From the NCBI GenBank assembly GCA_038230035.1, contig JBBRNX010000017.1, forward strand, positions 16,067 through 80,066: a stretch of DNA of 64,000 nucleotides. The letters run 5' to 3'. This DNA comes from Gaiella sp038230035 (GTDB taxonomy: Bacteria > Actinomycetota > Thermoleophilia > Gaiellales > Gaiellaceae). The notes below the pieces were generated by a model. That model was not told the origin of the DNA and did no database searches. It saw only the letters and a program-made list of their open reading frames with translations. The position numbers and the translations under genes are program-made. Shown one piece after another: positions 16,842-25,059 of the stretch (positions within the stretch are counted from its first letter, which is position 1; each line of letters begins with the position of its first letter).

Positions 16842-17819
16842 TTGCCGGAGACGCCGCCCACGTCCGAGCTGCCGCTCCCGTTGCGCGCAGCCATCGAGGC
16901 ACTCGTCGGCTCGCACGACGGACCAAGGCTGGAGGCTGCGGCCTCCCGGCTCTCGGAGACCTACCGTGCGGGAGGATCGAGCGCCTCGCGAGTCGCCCGC
17001 ACGAGCGAGGAGGTTGCGGCCTACGCGGCATACAGGGCGCCTGCCACCTATGCCGCGGCGATCGCAGTGCTTGGTCGTCTTTCGACGCACCTTCCCGGCT
17101 GGCGGCCGCGCTCTGTGCTCGACGTTGGCGCAGGCCCCGGGGTTGCGTCGTGGGCCGCGGCGGCGTTGTGGCCCGACATCGAGCAGTTCACCCTTGTCGA
17201 TGCCGAGCCGCAGATGATCGCCGCTGGTCGGCAGCTCGCTGCCGCCGCGCCCTCGACGGCCCTGCAAACAGCGCGCTGGGTTCACCGTGATGCGAGCGTC
17301 GAAACCCGAGGAGCCGACCTCGTTCTCGCGTCGTATCTCCTCGGCGAGGCGGACGAGCGCGTTCCGCTCCGGCTCTGGTCGAGGACTGAGGGAGTCCTTG
17401 CGTTGATCGAGCCCGGGACACCGGCGGGCTACAGACGAGTGATCGCAGCGCGCTCGCAACTCGTCGGCGCCGGCGGACACGTCGCCGCACCGTGCCCGCA
17501 CGACAACGCCTGTCCGCTCCTCGCGGACGACTGGTGCCACTTCGCGGTCCGGCTACCGCGCAGCGAGACCCATCGGGCGGTGAAACGCGTCGCACGCGGG
17601 TTCGAGGACGAGAAGTTCTCGTACGTCGTCGTTTCGCGCGAGCCGGTCCAACCGGCGGTCGCACGGGTGATCCGGCCGCCCCTGATCCGATCCGGTCACG
17701 TTCATCTCGACACCTGCGGCCTTGAGGGGACTCAGCGTAGGATCGTCTCGCGGCGCGACAAGGACGCGTACCGCGCCGCCAGAGATCTCGCCTGGGGAGA
17801 CGCGACAGAACACGCATGA
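16842..17819 (+). CDS. Rsm22-like small-ribosomal-subunit methyltransferase
   Basis: This 325-residue protein has a Rossmann-type SAM-binding core: motif I VLDVGAGPGVASWAA (about residues 86-100) and the acidic loop FTLVDAEPQM. It then carries the cysteine cluster CPHDNACPLLADDWCHF (about residues 210-226) that marks the Rsm22 family, mitochondrial/bacterial proteins tied to small ribosomal subunit assembly and carrying an iron-sulfur cluster in studied members. Methyltransferase activity is assumed from the fold. TTG 16842 is the start that fits both the family and the -10 hexamer; the frame is open far upstream but there overlaps fabI. The stop overlaps the ATG of the first SDR gene (ATGA). 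Confidence 0.82.
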   Translation: MPETPPTSELPLPLRAAIEALVGSHDGPRLEAAASRLSETYRAGGSSASRVARTSEEVAAYAAYRAPATYAAAIAVLGRLSTHLPGWRPRSVLDVGAGPGVASWAAAALWPDIEQFTLVDAEPQMIAAGRQLAAAAPSTALQTARWVHRDASVETRGADLVLASYLLGEADERVPLRLWSRTEGVLALIEPGTPAGYRRVIAARSQLVGAGGHVAAPCPHDNACPLLADDWCHFAVRLPRSETHRAVKRVARGFEDEKFSYVVVSREPVQPAVARVIRPPLIRSGHVHLDTCGLEGTQRRIVSRRDKDAYRAARDLAWGDATEHA

Positions 17820-18613
17820 GCGACGCACAGCCAACAGCCGACTCGCCCGCCACCCCACGCGTCGCCGTCGTGACGGGCGCGTCGTCCGGGATCGGCGAAG
17901 CAACGGCTCGCGCATTGGCGGAACGAGGCTGGCACTGCATCCTCGTGGCCCGGCGGGAGGATCGCCTACAGGCACTGGCAGGCGAGATCGGCGGCGAGAT
18001 CGAGGTCTGCGCCATCGGCGACCGGGAGCTGGTGAAGGCGGCTGCGGGGCGAATCCTCGAGCGCCATCCGGCAGTCGACCTCCTCGTGAACAACGCGGGG
18101 ATGCCAATGCGCGAGGCGTTTCCGGAGGCTGACCTCGAGCAGGTCGAACGCGTGCTGGCCGTCAACTACTTCGGCGGCGCCTGGTGCGTGCGCGCGTTCC
18201 TCCCCGGCCTGAAGGCGGCGCCGCGCGGGCACGTCGTCAACGTCGTCTCCATCGTGGGAGCGATTGCCTTCGCCCAATCCGGCCCCTACGTCGCCTCGAA
18301 GCATGCCCAACTTGCATTCTCCCGCTGTCTCCGACCGACGCTCGGAAGAGAAGGGATCGCGGTGCACACGATCCTGCCGGGGTTTGTGGCGACCGAGGGG
18401 TTCTCGCAGCAAGCGCTGCTCAGAAAGCGTCGCTCACGGTGGATCGTCACCAATCCCGAAACGGTTGCCGCTGCGATCCTGCGGGCGATCGAGAGGAACC
18501 GCGCCGAGGTGGTCGTACCGTGGTTTCCGTACCGGCCGGCGATCCTGCTCCACGGCGTCGCGCCTGGCCTCGTGCGTGCTGTCGAGCGCTTGATGCCGAG
18601 GAGGCGGGTTTGA
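17816..18613 (+). CDS. Short-chain dehydrogenase/reductase (SDR), first of a tandem pair
   Basis: This 265-residue protein is a classical SDR, an NAD(P)-dependent oxidoreductase. It shows the cofactor motif TGASSGIGEA (about residues 20-29), the structural NNAG (LLVNNAGMP), the catalytic Ser in VVSIVGAIAF, and Tyr-x3-Lys in YVASKHAQLAF. ARRE after the second strand favours NADP. The C-terminus carries EVVVPWFPYR, shared with the next gene, so the two arose by duplication. Substrate unknown. It overlaps the Rsm22-like stop and its own stop overlaps the TTG of the next gene, so three genes form one operon. Confidence 0.88.
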   Translation: MSDAQPTADSPATPRVAVVTGASSGIGEATARALAERGWHCILVARREDRLQALAGEIGGEIEVCAIGDRELVKAAAGRILERHPAVDLLVNNAGMPMREAFPEADLEQVERVLAVNYFGGAWCVRAFLPGLKAAPRGHVVNVVSIVGAIAFAQSGPYVASKHAQLAFSRCLRPTLGREGIAVHTILPGFVATEGFSQQALLRKRRSRWIVTNPETVAAAILRAIERNRAEVVVPWFPYRPAILLHGVAPGLVRAVERLMPRRRV

Positions 18614-19383
18614 GGGTCGCGGTCGTCACCGGGGCGTCGACGGGTATCGGCGAGGCGACTGCCCGTGCGCTCGCCGGGCAGGGCTGGCGCTGCATCCTCG
18701 TCGCGCGGCGGCGTGAGCTCCTCGAACGCGTCGCGGGCGAGATCGACGGCATCGCGGAGCCGTGTGACCTCCTCGACCGCGATGCGGTTGTCGCTCTCGG
18801 CGAGCGACTAGTGGTCGAGCACGGCTCGATCGGGATGCTCGTCAACAACGCGGGGGCGTTGTCGCGCGGGACGTTCCTCGAGATCGACGACGAGGAACTC
18901 GAGAGGATCACGCGTCTGAACTACCTCTCCGGCGTGTGCCTGACCCACAGCCTGCTCCCGGCACTCAGACAGGCGGGTACCGAGGGAGGCGCGCACGTCG
19001 TCAACGTCGCCTCGATCGGCGGCACGATCGCCTTCCCCTCCGCGACTGCCTATTCGGCCTCGAAGCATGCACAGGTCGCGTTCTCGCGCTCTTTGCGCGC
19101 TGCTCTGCGCTCGACGGGGATCAGGGTCCATACGATCATGCCCGGGTTCGTGGTCACCGAAGGCTTCCCGCATCCGCGCTTCTGGGAGACCCGGCTCGGC
19201 CGCCGGTTCGTCGTTGGGCCGGAACGGGTCGCTCGGGAGATCCTCCTCGCGGTCGAGAAGGGCAAAGACGAGGTTGTCGTGCCCTGGTTCCCGTACCGCT
19301 TGGCGCCGATCTCCCAGGCGCTCTTCCCAACGCTGACGACACGCGTGATGGCGTTCGACAGCTACCGCAAGACTTCAAAGTAG
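18610..19383 (+). CDS. Short-chain dehydrogenase/reductase (SDR), second of a tandem pair
   Basis: This 257-residue protein is a classical SDR with TGASTGIGEA at residues 7-16, ARRRE for NADP preference, MLVNNAGALSRG, the active Ser in VASIGGTIAF and YSASKHAQVAF. It closely resembles the preceding gene, including the C-terminal EVVVPWFPYR, which points to tandem duplication. The start is TTG 18610, which overlaps the TGA of the first SDR; the longer open frame upstream has no support. Its 3' end overlaps the convergent methyltransferase gene by 9 bp. The substrate is unknown. Confidence 0.88.
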   Translation: MRVAVVTGASTGIGEATARALAGQGWRCILVARRRELLERVAGEIDGIAEPCDLLDRDAVVALGERLVVEHGSIGMLVNNAGALSRGTFLEIDDEELERITRLNYLSGVCLTHSLLPALRQAGTEGGAHVVNVASIGGTIAFPSATAYSASKHAQVAFSRSLRAALRSTGIRVHTIMPGFVVTEGFPHPRFWETRLGRRFVVGPERVAREILLAVEKGKDEVVVPWFPYRLAPISQALFPTLTTRVMAFDSYRKTSK

Positions 19384-20055
19384 GGGTTTCCGCGCGACGT
19401 ACCAGCCGACGTCGACCGCGTAGACCGGCGCCGGCGCGAGCGCGCGGACACTGTGTCTCTCCTCCTGGGGCACAGCGGCGAGGTCGAGATACCTCTCGAG
19501 TTCCCGCGACTCCCGGGTGACCTCGTTCCGCTCGACGACGAGGCCGTTTGTGTCGAGGAAACCTCTGATGTCGGTGTCGGGGAGCAGCCGCTGATGCGAA
19601 GAGTCCCGCGCCTGCTCGAAGCGATCGTGCTCGAGGCGGCGTAGCGGATCGATGTCTCCGAGCTGGTCGACGATGAGGATGCGACCTCCCGGACGGGTCA
19701 CTCGGGCAAGCTCCGCCACGACGAGCTCGGGTCGCCGTACGTGGTGGAGCACGCGCGCACAGCCGGCAAGGTCGAACTCGCCGGTCTCGAACGGGAGTGC
19801 CGTGGCGTCACCCTCGACGAGGGTGACGTTGGCGGGCGCGTCGACCCGCCCGGCAGCGAGGAGCTCGGGCGAGGTGTCGACGCCGACCACGTCACGCACA
19901 TGAGGCGCGAGTGAGAAGGCGAGCGCACCGGCACCGCAGCCGGAATCGAGCGCCCGTTCGATTTCGGGGAACGGCGCAAGCAGATGTTCGATTCGTGCGG
20001 CGAGCGCCGCTGCACGCTCACGCTGGTGGGCGAGCCGTACCGACACGGACGTCAC
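19375..20055 (-). CDS. Class I SAM-dependent methyltransferase (UbiE-like)
   Basis: This 226-residue protein has the methyltransferase_11 core: motif I ALDSGCGAGALAFSLAP (about residues 35-51), motif II VVGVDTSPELL, the VEGDATALPFETGEFDLAGCARVLHHV stretch seen here in pieces (GDATALPF, ARVLHHV), and post-motif VTRPGGRILIVDQLG. This pattern is typical of UbiE/COQ5 and many small-molecule methyltransferases; the substrate cannot be named. The GTG start at 20055 overlaps the stop of alr (GTGA), so it is probably translated with alr from one transcript, though no functional link to alanine racemase is evident. Confidence 0.82.
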   Translation of the reverse strand: MTSVSVRLAHQRERAAALAARIEHLLAPFPEIERALDSGCGAGALAFSLAPHVRDVVGVDTSPELLAAGRVDAPANVTLVEGDATALPFETGEFDLAGCARVLHHVRRPELVVAELARVTRPGGRILIVDQLGDIDPLRRLEHDRFEQARDSSHQRLLPDTDIRGFLDTNGLVVERNEVTRESRELERYLDLAAVPQEERHSVRALAPAPVYAVDVGWYVARKPLL

Positions 20056-21080
20056 CCGACGACCTCGCGCGTGGCGCGGGCATGGTCAGTTCGCAGACCG
20101 CAGATGATCTCGTACGCGATCGTGCCGGCGACGCGGGCGTGATCCTCGGCCAGGACACCGTCTCCGAGGATCGTCACCGGCTCGCCCTCCGGCAACCGCG
20201 AGGGCAACTCGACAGCGAACGCATCCATCGACACCGTACCCACGACCCGGCAGCGACGGTCCCCGACGAGCACCTCGGTCCCGGTCAGGTCGCGCCGAAA
20301 GCCGTCCGCGTAGCCGACAGGGACGATCCCGATCCACGTCGGTCGCTGTGCGACGAAGAGCCGGCCATAGCCGGTGCTCTCGCCCGGCGCGAGCTGCTTG
20401 ACCTGCGCGAGTCGGGACGTCCAGCGAAGCGCGGGCCGCAATCCGAGGGCTCGTGGATCGTCCCCGAACGGCGACATGCCGTACAGGGCGATGCCGCAGC
20501 GAACCGCATCGAAATGCGACCCCGGATAGCCGAGCGTCGCCGCGCTGTTCGCGAGGTGGCGGGTGAGGTGCGCATAGGCGTCGGTCGCACCGCGAAAGCG
20601 GTCGATCTGGAGCCGTGTGAAGTCCGGGTCGTCCTCGGCGGAGGCGAGGTGGCTCATCAGCCCGACGACGTTCGTCGCGCGGTTCGTTGCACCGTTCGGC
20701 AGCTCCGAGAGTCCCCACCGCCCCATCCCGGTGTCGAGCTTGAGGTGCACGGGCAATCCGTCGGGCACACGACCGTCGGCCACGGCGAGTTCCAAACGAG
20801 CCTCGCGCGCGTGCGCGATCTCGTCCGGTGCCGCCGGACCGAGGACGAGAAGCCGAGCATCGGGGAGAGCCAACCGCAGGTCGAGGGCCTCCGGCACGGT
20901 GGCGACGCAGAGAGCGATGGCGCCTGCTTCGAGCGCCGCTCGGGAGACGTCGGCCGCGCCGTGCCCGTAGCCGTCCGCCTTGACGACGGCCCACAGCTCG
21001 GCTCGCTCGAGTTGCTGGCGCAGAAGCTGGACGTTGTGGCGGATGGCGCCGAGATCGACGGTGAAGCTCGAGCGGCTCAC
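20052..21080 (-). CDS. alr: Alanine racemase
   Basis: This 342-residue PLP enzyme interconverts L- and D-alanine for peptidoglycan. The PLP-lysine motif AVVKADGYGHG is near residue 30, the C-terminal domain has the second catalytic Tyr in PVGYADGFRRDL, and VGTVSMDAFAVELP matches the conserved metal/cofactor region; HLKLDTGMGRWG is also typical. GTG 21080 (VSRSSFTVDLGAIRHN) is chosen because it gives the normal Alr N-terminus; the frame is open to 21185, but that part lies inside a repeat element. It is the last cell-wall gene of a minus-strand cluster (acpS, nnr, MBL, alr) and overlaps the methyltransferase start behind it. Confidence 0.93.
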   Translation of the reverse strand: MSRSSFTVDLGAIRHNVQLLRQQLERAELWAVVKADGYGHGAADVSRAALEAGAIALCVATVPEALDLRLALPDARLLVLGPAAPDEIAHAREARLELAVADGRVPDGLPVHLKLDTGMGRWGLSELPNGATNRATNVVGLMSHLASAEDDPDFTRLQIDRFRGATDAYAHLTRHLANSAATLGYPGSHFDAVRCGIALYGMSPFGDDPRALGLRPALRWTSRLAQVKQLAPGESTGYGRLFVAQRPTWIGIVPVGYADGFRRDLTGTEVLVGDRRCRVVGTVSMDAFAVELPSRLPEGEPVTILGDGVLAEDHARVAGTIAYEIICGLRTDHARATREVVG

Positions 21081-21104
21081 GTCACTCGCGTCCGGCTCAT
21101 GCTC

Positions 21105-21206
21105 TGTGGACAACTTGGCACGAAGTTGGCACGAAGGCCATGTCTCGGGCGGACGTGACCCGGGGACTGTCCCCGTTTGTGCCAAGTTCGTGTCAATTTG
21201 TCCACA
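21105..21206. repeat. Imperfect terminal inverted repeat element (MITE- or REP-like), 102 bp
   Basis: The left arm 21105-21132 and right arm 21179-21206 are inverted copies matching at 25 of 28 positions, starting TGTGGACAA and ending TTGTCCACA. The centre holds the palindrome CGGGGACTGTCCCCG (21161-21175), and the left side has a short direct repeat (TTGGCACGAAG twice). It fits between the MBL gene stop and the alr start. It has no coding capacity. Confidence 0.7.
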
Positions 21207-21209
21207 GCC

Positions 21210-22064
21210 CTAGACCTCAACGGAGAAGCCGTCGTAGGCGAATGTCAGATCGCGGCCGAGCACGGCCGGCAGCCGCAGTAGATCGTCGTAGCCGAGCTCG
21301 TCGACCTCCTCCACATGCGAGAGCACGACACGCTTCGGGCCGAGCACATCGACCATCTCGAGCGTCTCGAGGAACGTCGCCTCGTAGCGCAGCACAGGGT
21401 GATCTTGGTGGAGGCGCCGCTCACCGCTGAACGGGTCGTACTCGCAGATCCCCATCGGCAGCACAGCGAGATCCGCCCCCCGCACCTCGGTCGGCGGCAC
21501 CCAGCCGTTCAGCTCGTCCATGGCGAGCAGCAGCCGGCGCCTCCCCTCCACGAGCTCGAACGCGTAGACATAGTCCTCGGCCAGCCGGAACGGGCGGATC
21601 TCCGCGTCGCCCACGAGCACCGATTCGCCATCGCGCAACTCATGGATGCGGATCCAGCCGCGCTGCTGCATGAACTCGAGGTGCTCCATCCCACCAAGGT
21701 AGGTGCGGAAGTCGGCCGCCACTTGCTGCGGCAGGTAGACGTTCGTAATCTGCTGCCGCTTCGACTCGCGCGGCCAGCCGCGAAAATCACCGTTGCGCGT
21801 CTCCCACACGCGCCTCCCCATCGTGTGGTCTGGGTGCCAGTGCGAGTAGAAGCATGCGGCGATGTCGCCGATTTGCGCGCGATCGAGCTGGAGCTTCGAC
21901 TCCTCCGGCGTGTCGAAGAGGACGTTCGGGCCGTGGACGAAGACGCTCGGGCCCGTGCGGGTGTAGGGAAACCCCTTCACCCGAGCCTCGCTGCAGACCC
22001 GACACGTGCAACCCGGCCGCGGCGTCGTCGTCGCGCCGCCCGAACCGAGCACCTCGACCCTCAT
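21210..22064 (-). CDS. Metallo-beta-lactamase-fold hydrolase (PhnP-like)
   Basis: This 284-residue protein has the MBL metal motif SHWHPDH (about residues 74-80, HxHxDH) and a C-terminal LSHVEEVDELGYDD. An N-terminal zinc knuckle CTCRVC (residues 19-24) is characteristic of the PhnP branch, phosphodiesterases that open cyclic phosphates. It also has VLFDTPEE in the usual place after the first strands. The gene is not in a phosphonate operon here, so the natural substrate is open. ATG 22064 overlaps the stop of nnr (ATGA), so the two are translationally linked. Its stop lies just before the repeat element that separates it from alr. Confidence 0.82.
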   Translation of the reverse strand: MRVEVLGSGGATTTPRPGCTCRVCSEARVKGFPYTRTGPSVFVHGPNVLFDTPEESKLQLDRAQIGDIAACFYSHWHPDHTMGRRVWETRNGDFRGWPRESKRQQITNVYLPQQVAADFRTYLGGMEHLEFMQQRGWIRIHELRDGESVLVGDAEIRPFRLAEDYVYAFELVEGRRRLLLAMDELNGWVPPTEVRGADLAVLPMGICEYDPFSGERRLHQDHPVLRYEATFLETLEMVDVLGPKRVVLSHVEEVDELGYDDLLRLPAVLGRDLTFAYDGFSVEV

Positions 22065-23428
22065 GCGAGCGCCTGCGGGAGAGCGGCCACGACGTCTGAT
22101 GCGATGAGCCCCGCCTGATGGGGGACGAGTGTCGCGGCGACGCCGTGCGCGATTGCACCCGTGACAGCCGCGGTCTCGGGTTCGAGCCCCTTGGCGAGGA
22201 ACGACCCAATGACTCCGGTGAGCACGTCGCCGGTACCGGCGGTGGCGAGCGAAGGCGGTCCGGCGTCGGCCACAACCGGATCGCCACCAGGGCCGACCAC
22301 GATCGTGTCGGCCCCTTTGAGCAGCACGACGGCGCCGTACCGATCCGCGCAGCTACGAGCGGCTTCGAGCCTGTGCGCATCCACCCACTCAGAGCTCTCA
22401 CCGAGCAACCGCCCTAGCTCGCCGGCGTGCGGGGTCAGCACCGTTGGTGCGGCGCGCTCGACGGGTTGCAGCCCGAACAGCGCGTCGGCGTCGACGACCA
22501 CCGGAATATCGAGTTGCTCGAGGAGCTCACGCACAGCCGGATGTACGTGAGTCTCCCGCCCGAGCCCTGGCCCGAGCGCAATCGCATCCGCACGTTCAGC
22601 CGCACGAAGGATCGTCTCGACCATGTCGTCGGCTGAGAACCCGATCTTCACCGGCTCGAGCAGTCGGGCCTCGACGACCGGCAGCACGTCGTGTGGCACG
22701 GCAACCGTGACGTAGCCGGCATCCGCTCGGAACGCCGCCTCGGCAACGAGGCACACCGCGCCGCTCATGCCCCGGGAGCCACCGACGACGAGTACGCGGC
22801 CCGCTGTGACCTTCGAGTCCCGCATCCCACGTCGCGGCACCGAGTCGAGAACGGTCCGCGTGGCATGAAGCACGGCCGTCGATGCAGGCCCGAGCCCGAT
22901 GTCCGCTACCACCACCCTCCCGGCGTGAAACCGGCCGGGGGCGACCACGGTCCCGACCTTCAACCCGTGGAACGTGACCGTGACGTTCGCCTGAACGGCG
23001 CAGCCCGATACCTCGCCCGTGGACGCATCGACGCCCGACGGCACATCGACCGCAACAACCGGCACACCGGCGGCGTTGATCCGCTCGATCAGCGCAGCTG
23101 CGCCAGACCGCGGTTCACCCCGGAACCCTGTGCCGAAGAGTGCATCGACGACGACGTCGTAACCCTCCGGAGAGTCGGTCTCCACAGCCTCGCGACCCGC
23201 CTCCCGCAAGACGCGGGCGGCGATCCGGCCGTCGCCGCCGTTCGAGCCGCCGCCGCACACGACCGCGAACCGCCTCGCGGCGGGGAACGTCCGAAGCGTC
23301 TCGCGAGCCACGGCCACACCGGCCCGCTCCATCAGCTCCGGGGCGGTCGCAGGAAATCCGGGATACGAAGCCTCGGCCGCCTGCATCTCGGCCGCGCTGT
23401 AGACCGGCTCGTAGGGTTCAGTCTTCAC
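22061..23428 (-). CDS. nnr: Bifunctional NAD(P)H-hydrate epimerase/dehydratase
   Basis: This 455-residue protein repairs hydrated NADH and NADPH. The N-terminal epimerase domain (about residues 1-200) shows VVCGGGSNGGDGRIAARVL and VVVDALFGTGFRGEPR; the C-terminal ADP/ATP-dependent dehydratase domain (about 205-455) shows RVLVVGGSRGMSGAVCLVAEAAF, ALGPGLGRE, VLTPHAGELGRLLG, VLLKGADTIV and LATAGTGDVLTGVIGSFLAKG. Both domains look complete. GTG 23428 begins KTEPYEPVYSAAEMQ, the usual opening. It overlaps acpS upstream and the MBL gene downstream; the acpS-nnr pairing is common in bacteria. Confidence 0.93.
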   Translation of the reverse strand: MKTEPYEPVYSAAEMQAAEASYPGFPATAPELMERAGVAVARETLRTFPAARRFAVVCGGGSNGGDGRIAARVLREAGREAVETDSPEGYDVVVDALFGTGFRGEPRSGAAALIERINAAGVPVVAVDVPSGVDASTGEVSGCAVQANVTVTFHGLKVGTVVAPGRFHAGRVVVADIGLGPASTAVLHATRTVLDSVPRRGMRDSKVTAGRVLVVGGSRGMSGAVCLVAEAAFRADAGYVTVAVPHDVLPVVEARLLEPVKIGFSADDMVETILRAAERADAIALGPGLGRETHVHPAVRELLEQLDIPVVVDADALFGLQPVERAAPTVLTPHAGELGRLLGESSEWVDAHRLEAARSCADRYGAVVLLKGADTIVVGPGGDPVVADAGPPSLATAGTGDVLTGVIGSFLAKGLEPETAAVTGAIAHGVAATLVPHQAGLIASDVVAALPQALA

Positions 23429-23780
23429 GGGGAAGCACGACGGCGATAGCGGCGGCCAGTTCGCGCGAGTGGGTCATCGAGAGATCGATGCGTCCTGCGG
23501 CGACACGCTCTGCCCACGCGGCCGTCTCTCCGGAGAGGCTGACTCCCGGCTTCGGGCGCCCGACGATCTCGATCTCCTTCCACGTGAACAGAACCCCGCA
23601 GCCGAGTGCTTTGCCAACCGCCTCCTTTCCTGCGAAGCGCCCTGCGTAGCTCTCGGCCGGGTTCTTCTTGGAGTCGCAGTAGTGGCGTTCGGCCTCTGTG
23701 AAGCAGCGCTCGCGGAACCCCGGCCGGTCGAGCGCGCGCCGGATCCGCTCGATCTCGATCAGGTCGACTCCGACCTTCAT
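23418..23780 (-). CDS. acpS: Holo-[acyl-carrier-protein] synthase
   Basis: This 120-residue protein transfers 4'-phosphopantetheine from CoA to apo-ACP. It has the magnesium-binding start VGVDLIEIERI (residues 3-13), the family hallmark AGRFAGKEAVGKALG (about 46-60), and LSMTHSRELAAAIAVV at the end. Length is normal for AcpS. It starts at ATG 23780, immediately after the stop of the HAD phosphatase gene (no gap), and overlaps nnr by 11 bp, so HAD-acpS-nnr-MBL-alr reads as one operon. Confidence 0.95.
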   Translation of the reverse strand: MKVGVDLIEIERIRRALDRPGFRERCFTEAERHYCDSKKNPAESYAGRFAGKEAVGKALGCGVLFTWKEIEIVGRPKPGVSLSGETAAWAERVAAGRIDLSMTHSRELAAAIAVVLPRED

Positions 23781-24557
23781 CTACTGCGCCCGTTCCAGCC
23801 ACTCCGGGAACTGCGCGACCGAGCTGACGACGACTTCCGGAACGGCCATGTCCCCGTCGAGCTGCTCGGGCCTGAACTTTCCCGTCCTCACGAGCGCCGT
23901 GCGCATCCCGAACGACTGCGCGCCGCGGACGTCGGCCTCGATGTCGTCGGTCACCATCCAGGTCAGCTCCGGCTGCGCCCCGAGCGCGTCGAGCGCGGCC
24001 GCGAAGTAGGCGGCGCTCGGCTTTCCTAGCACGGTGGCGTCGACACCGGTTGCGTACTCGAGCCCCGCGACGAACGCGCCCGCGTCGAGCAGCGGCCCGC
24101 GGCTCGTCTGCCACCACTTGTTCTTGTGCAGGCAGTAGAGCTCGGCTCCCGCCTGGATCTCGCTGAACGCGCGCCCGAGGTTCATGTAGCTGAAGACCTG
24201 GTTCGGTTCCGTCGTCTCGTCGCAGCCCCCTATCAGCACCGCCTCCGCGTCGTGCCCGACGAGCTCGAGTCCGTCGAGATCGGGGACGATGGCCGCCATC
24301 ACCAGGGCGACGACGCGTTTCCCCGCAAGCTCCCGTGCAGCTGCGCGCGGGGTCGTCTGGATCTCGTCGTCGGCAAGCTCGAAGCCGAGCGCCCGAAGAT
24401 CCTCGGCGAGGACGTCGCGCGGTCGCGTCGAGTTGTTCGTGACGAAGCGAAGAGCGTGGCCGTCGTGACGCAGGCGCGCCACCGCCTCGGGGGCGCCGGG
24501 AATCGGCTCGCCGGAGACGTGGAGCACCCCGTCGACGTCGAGAAGGATGCACGCCAT
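23781..24557 (-). CDS. HAD-superfamily (subclass IIA, NagD-like) phosphatase
   Basis: This 258-residue protein is a HAD-IIA sugar-phosphatase-like enzyme. Motif 1 is LLDVDGVLHVSGE (Asp nucleophile about residue 6), motif 2 FVTNNSTRPRD, and motif 4 MVTDDIEADVRGAQSFGM, with the C2A cap in between (GKPSAAYF before motif 4). HAD-IIA members act on small phosphates such as nucleotides, p-nitrophenyl phosphate or glycerol phosphate. ATG 24557 is used; the frame is open for 11 more codons. It lies directly before acpS with no spacer and diverges from arfB. Confidence 0.88.
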   Translation of the reverse strand: MACILLDVDGVLHVSGEPIPGAPEAVARLRHDGHALRFVTNNSTRPRDVLAEDLRALGFELADDEIQTTPRAAARELAGKRVVALVMAAIVPDLDGLELVGHDAEAVLIGGCDETTEPNQVFSYMNLGRAFSEIQAGAELYCLHKNKWWQTSRGPLLDAGAFVAGLEYATGVDATVLGKPSAAYFAAALDALGAQPELTWMVTDDIEADVRGAQSFGMRTALVRTGKFRPEQLDGDMAVPEVVVSSVAQFPEWLERAQ

Positions 24558-24619
24558 CGGGCTAGTCTGCCGAATACAGCTGGCCGACACACGCCGGTCG
24601 ACGCGGACAGGAGGGAACC

Positions 24620-25045
24620 ATGAGCAAGCCTGGCGAACCGGCTTCGATCCGTGTCACCCGCTCGGTCACGATCCCACTGTCGGAGATCGAGTTTCGCGCC
24701 TCACGCTCGAGCGGCCCCGGCGGCCAGCATGCGAACACCGCCGACACGCGAATCGAGGCGCGCTTCGATGTCATGACGTCGGAGGCGCTCACGCGCACGC
24801 AGAAGCACCGCATCGTTGCGAAGGCGGGCCCGATCATCCGCGCGGTCGCCCAGGACGAGCGCAGCCAGCTCCGGAACCGAGAGCTCGCGACAGAGCGACT
24901 CGTCCACCGCCTGCGCGAGGCGCTGCACGTCGATCGTCACCGCGTCCCGACGAAGCCGACGGTCGGAGCACGCGAGCGGCGGCTGGAGGAGAAGAAGCAC
25001 CGAGGCGCGATCAAGCGCCTCCGCCACCCCGACATCGAGGACTGA
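24620..25045 (+). CDS. arfB: Ribosome-rescue peptidyl-tRNA hydrolase ArfB-like (RF-1 domain)
   Basis: This 141-residue protein has the class-I release factor catalytic loop GPGGQHANTADTRIEARFDV (Gly-Gly-Gln at about residues 34-36) and a basic C-terminal tail (ARERRLEEKKHRGAIKRLRH), the ArfB/YaeJ/ICT1 layout. Such proteins free stalled ribosomes by hydrolysing peptidyl-tRNA on non-stop mRNAs, the tail entering the empty mRNA channel. The ATG at 24620 is preceded by GGAGGGAACC, one of the clearer Shine-Dalgarno sites in the window. The 62 bp before it separate it from the divergent HAD gene. Confidence 0.9.
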   Translation: MSKPGEPASIRVTRSVTIPLSEIEFRASRSSGPGGQHANTADTRIEARFDVMTSEALTRTQKHRIVAKAGPIIRAVAQDERSQLRNRELATERLVHRLREALHVDRHRVPTKPTVGARERRLEEKKHRGAIKRLRHPDIED

Positions 25046-25059
25046 CGGAATTGCCGAGC

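Noticed and set aside
15918..17819. A 633-residue protein extending across fabI on the plus strand
   Set aside because: The first 308 residues are an Arg-rich antisense reading of fabI; only the part from 16842 has a recognised fold.
21081..21185. N-terminal extension of alanine racemase
   Set aside because: The added residues come from the inverted-repeat element and are absent from the Alr family.
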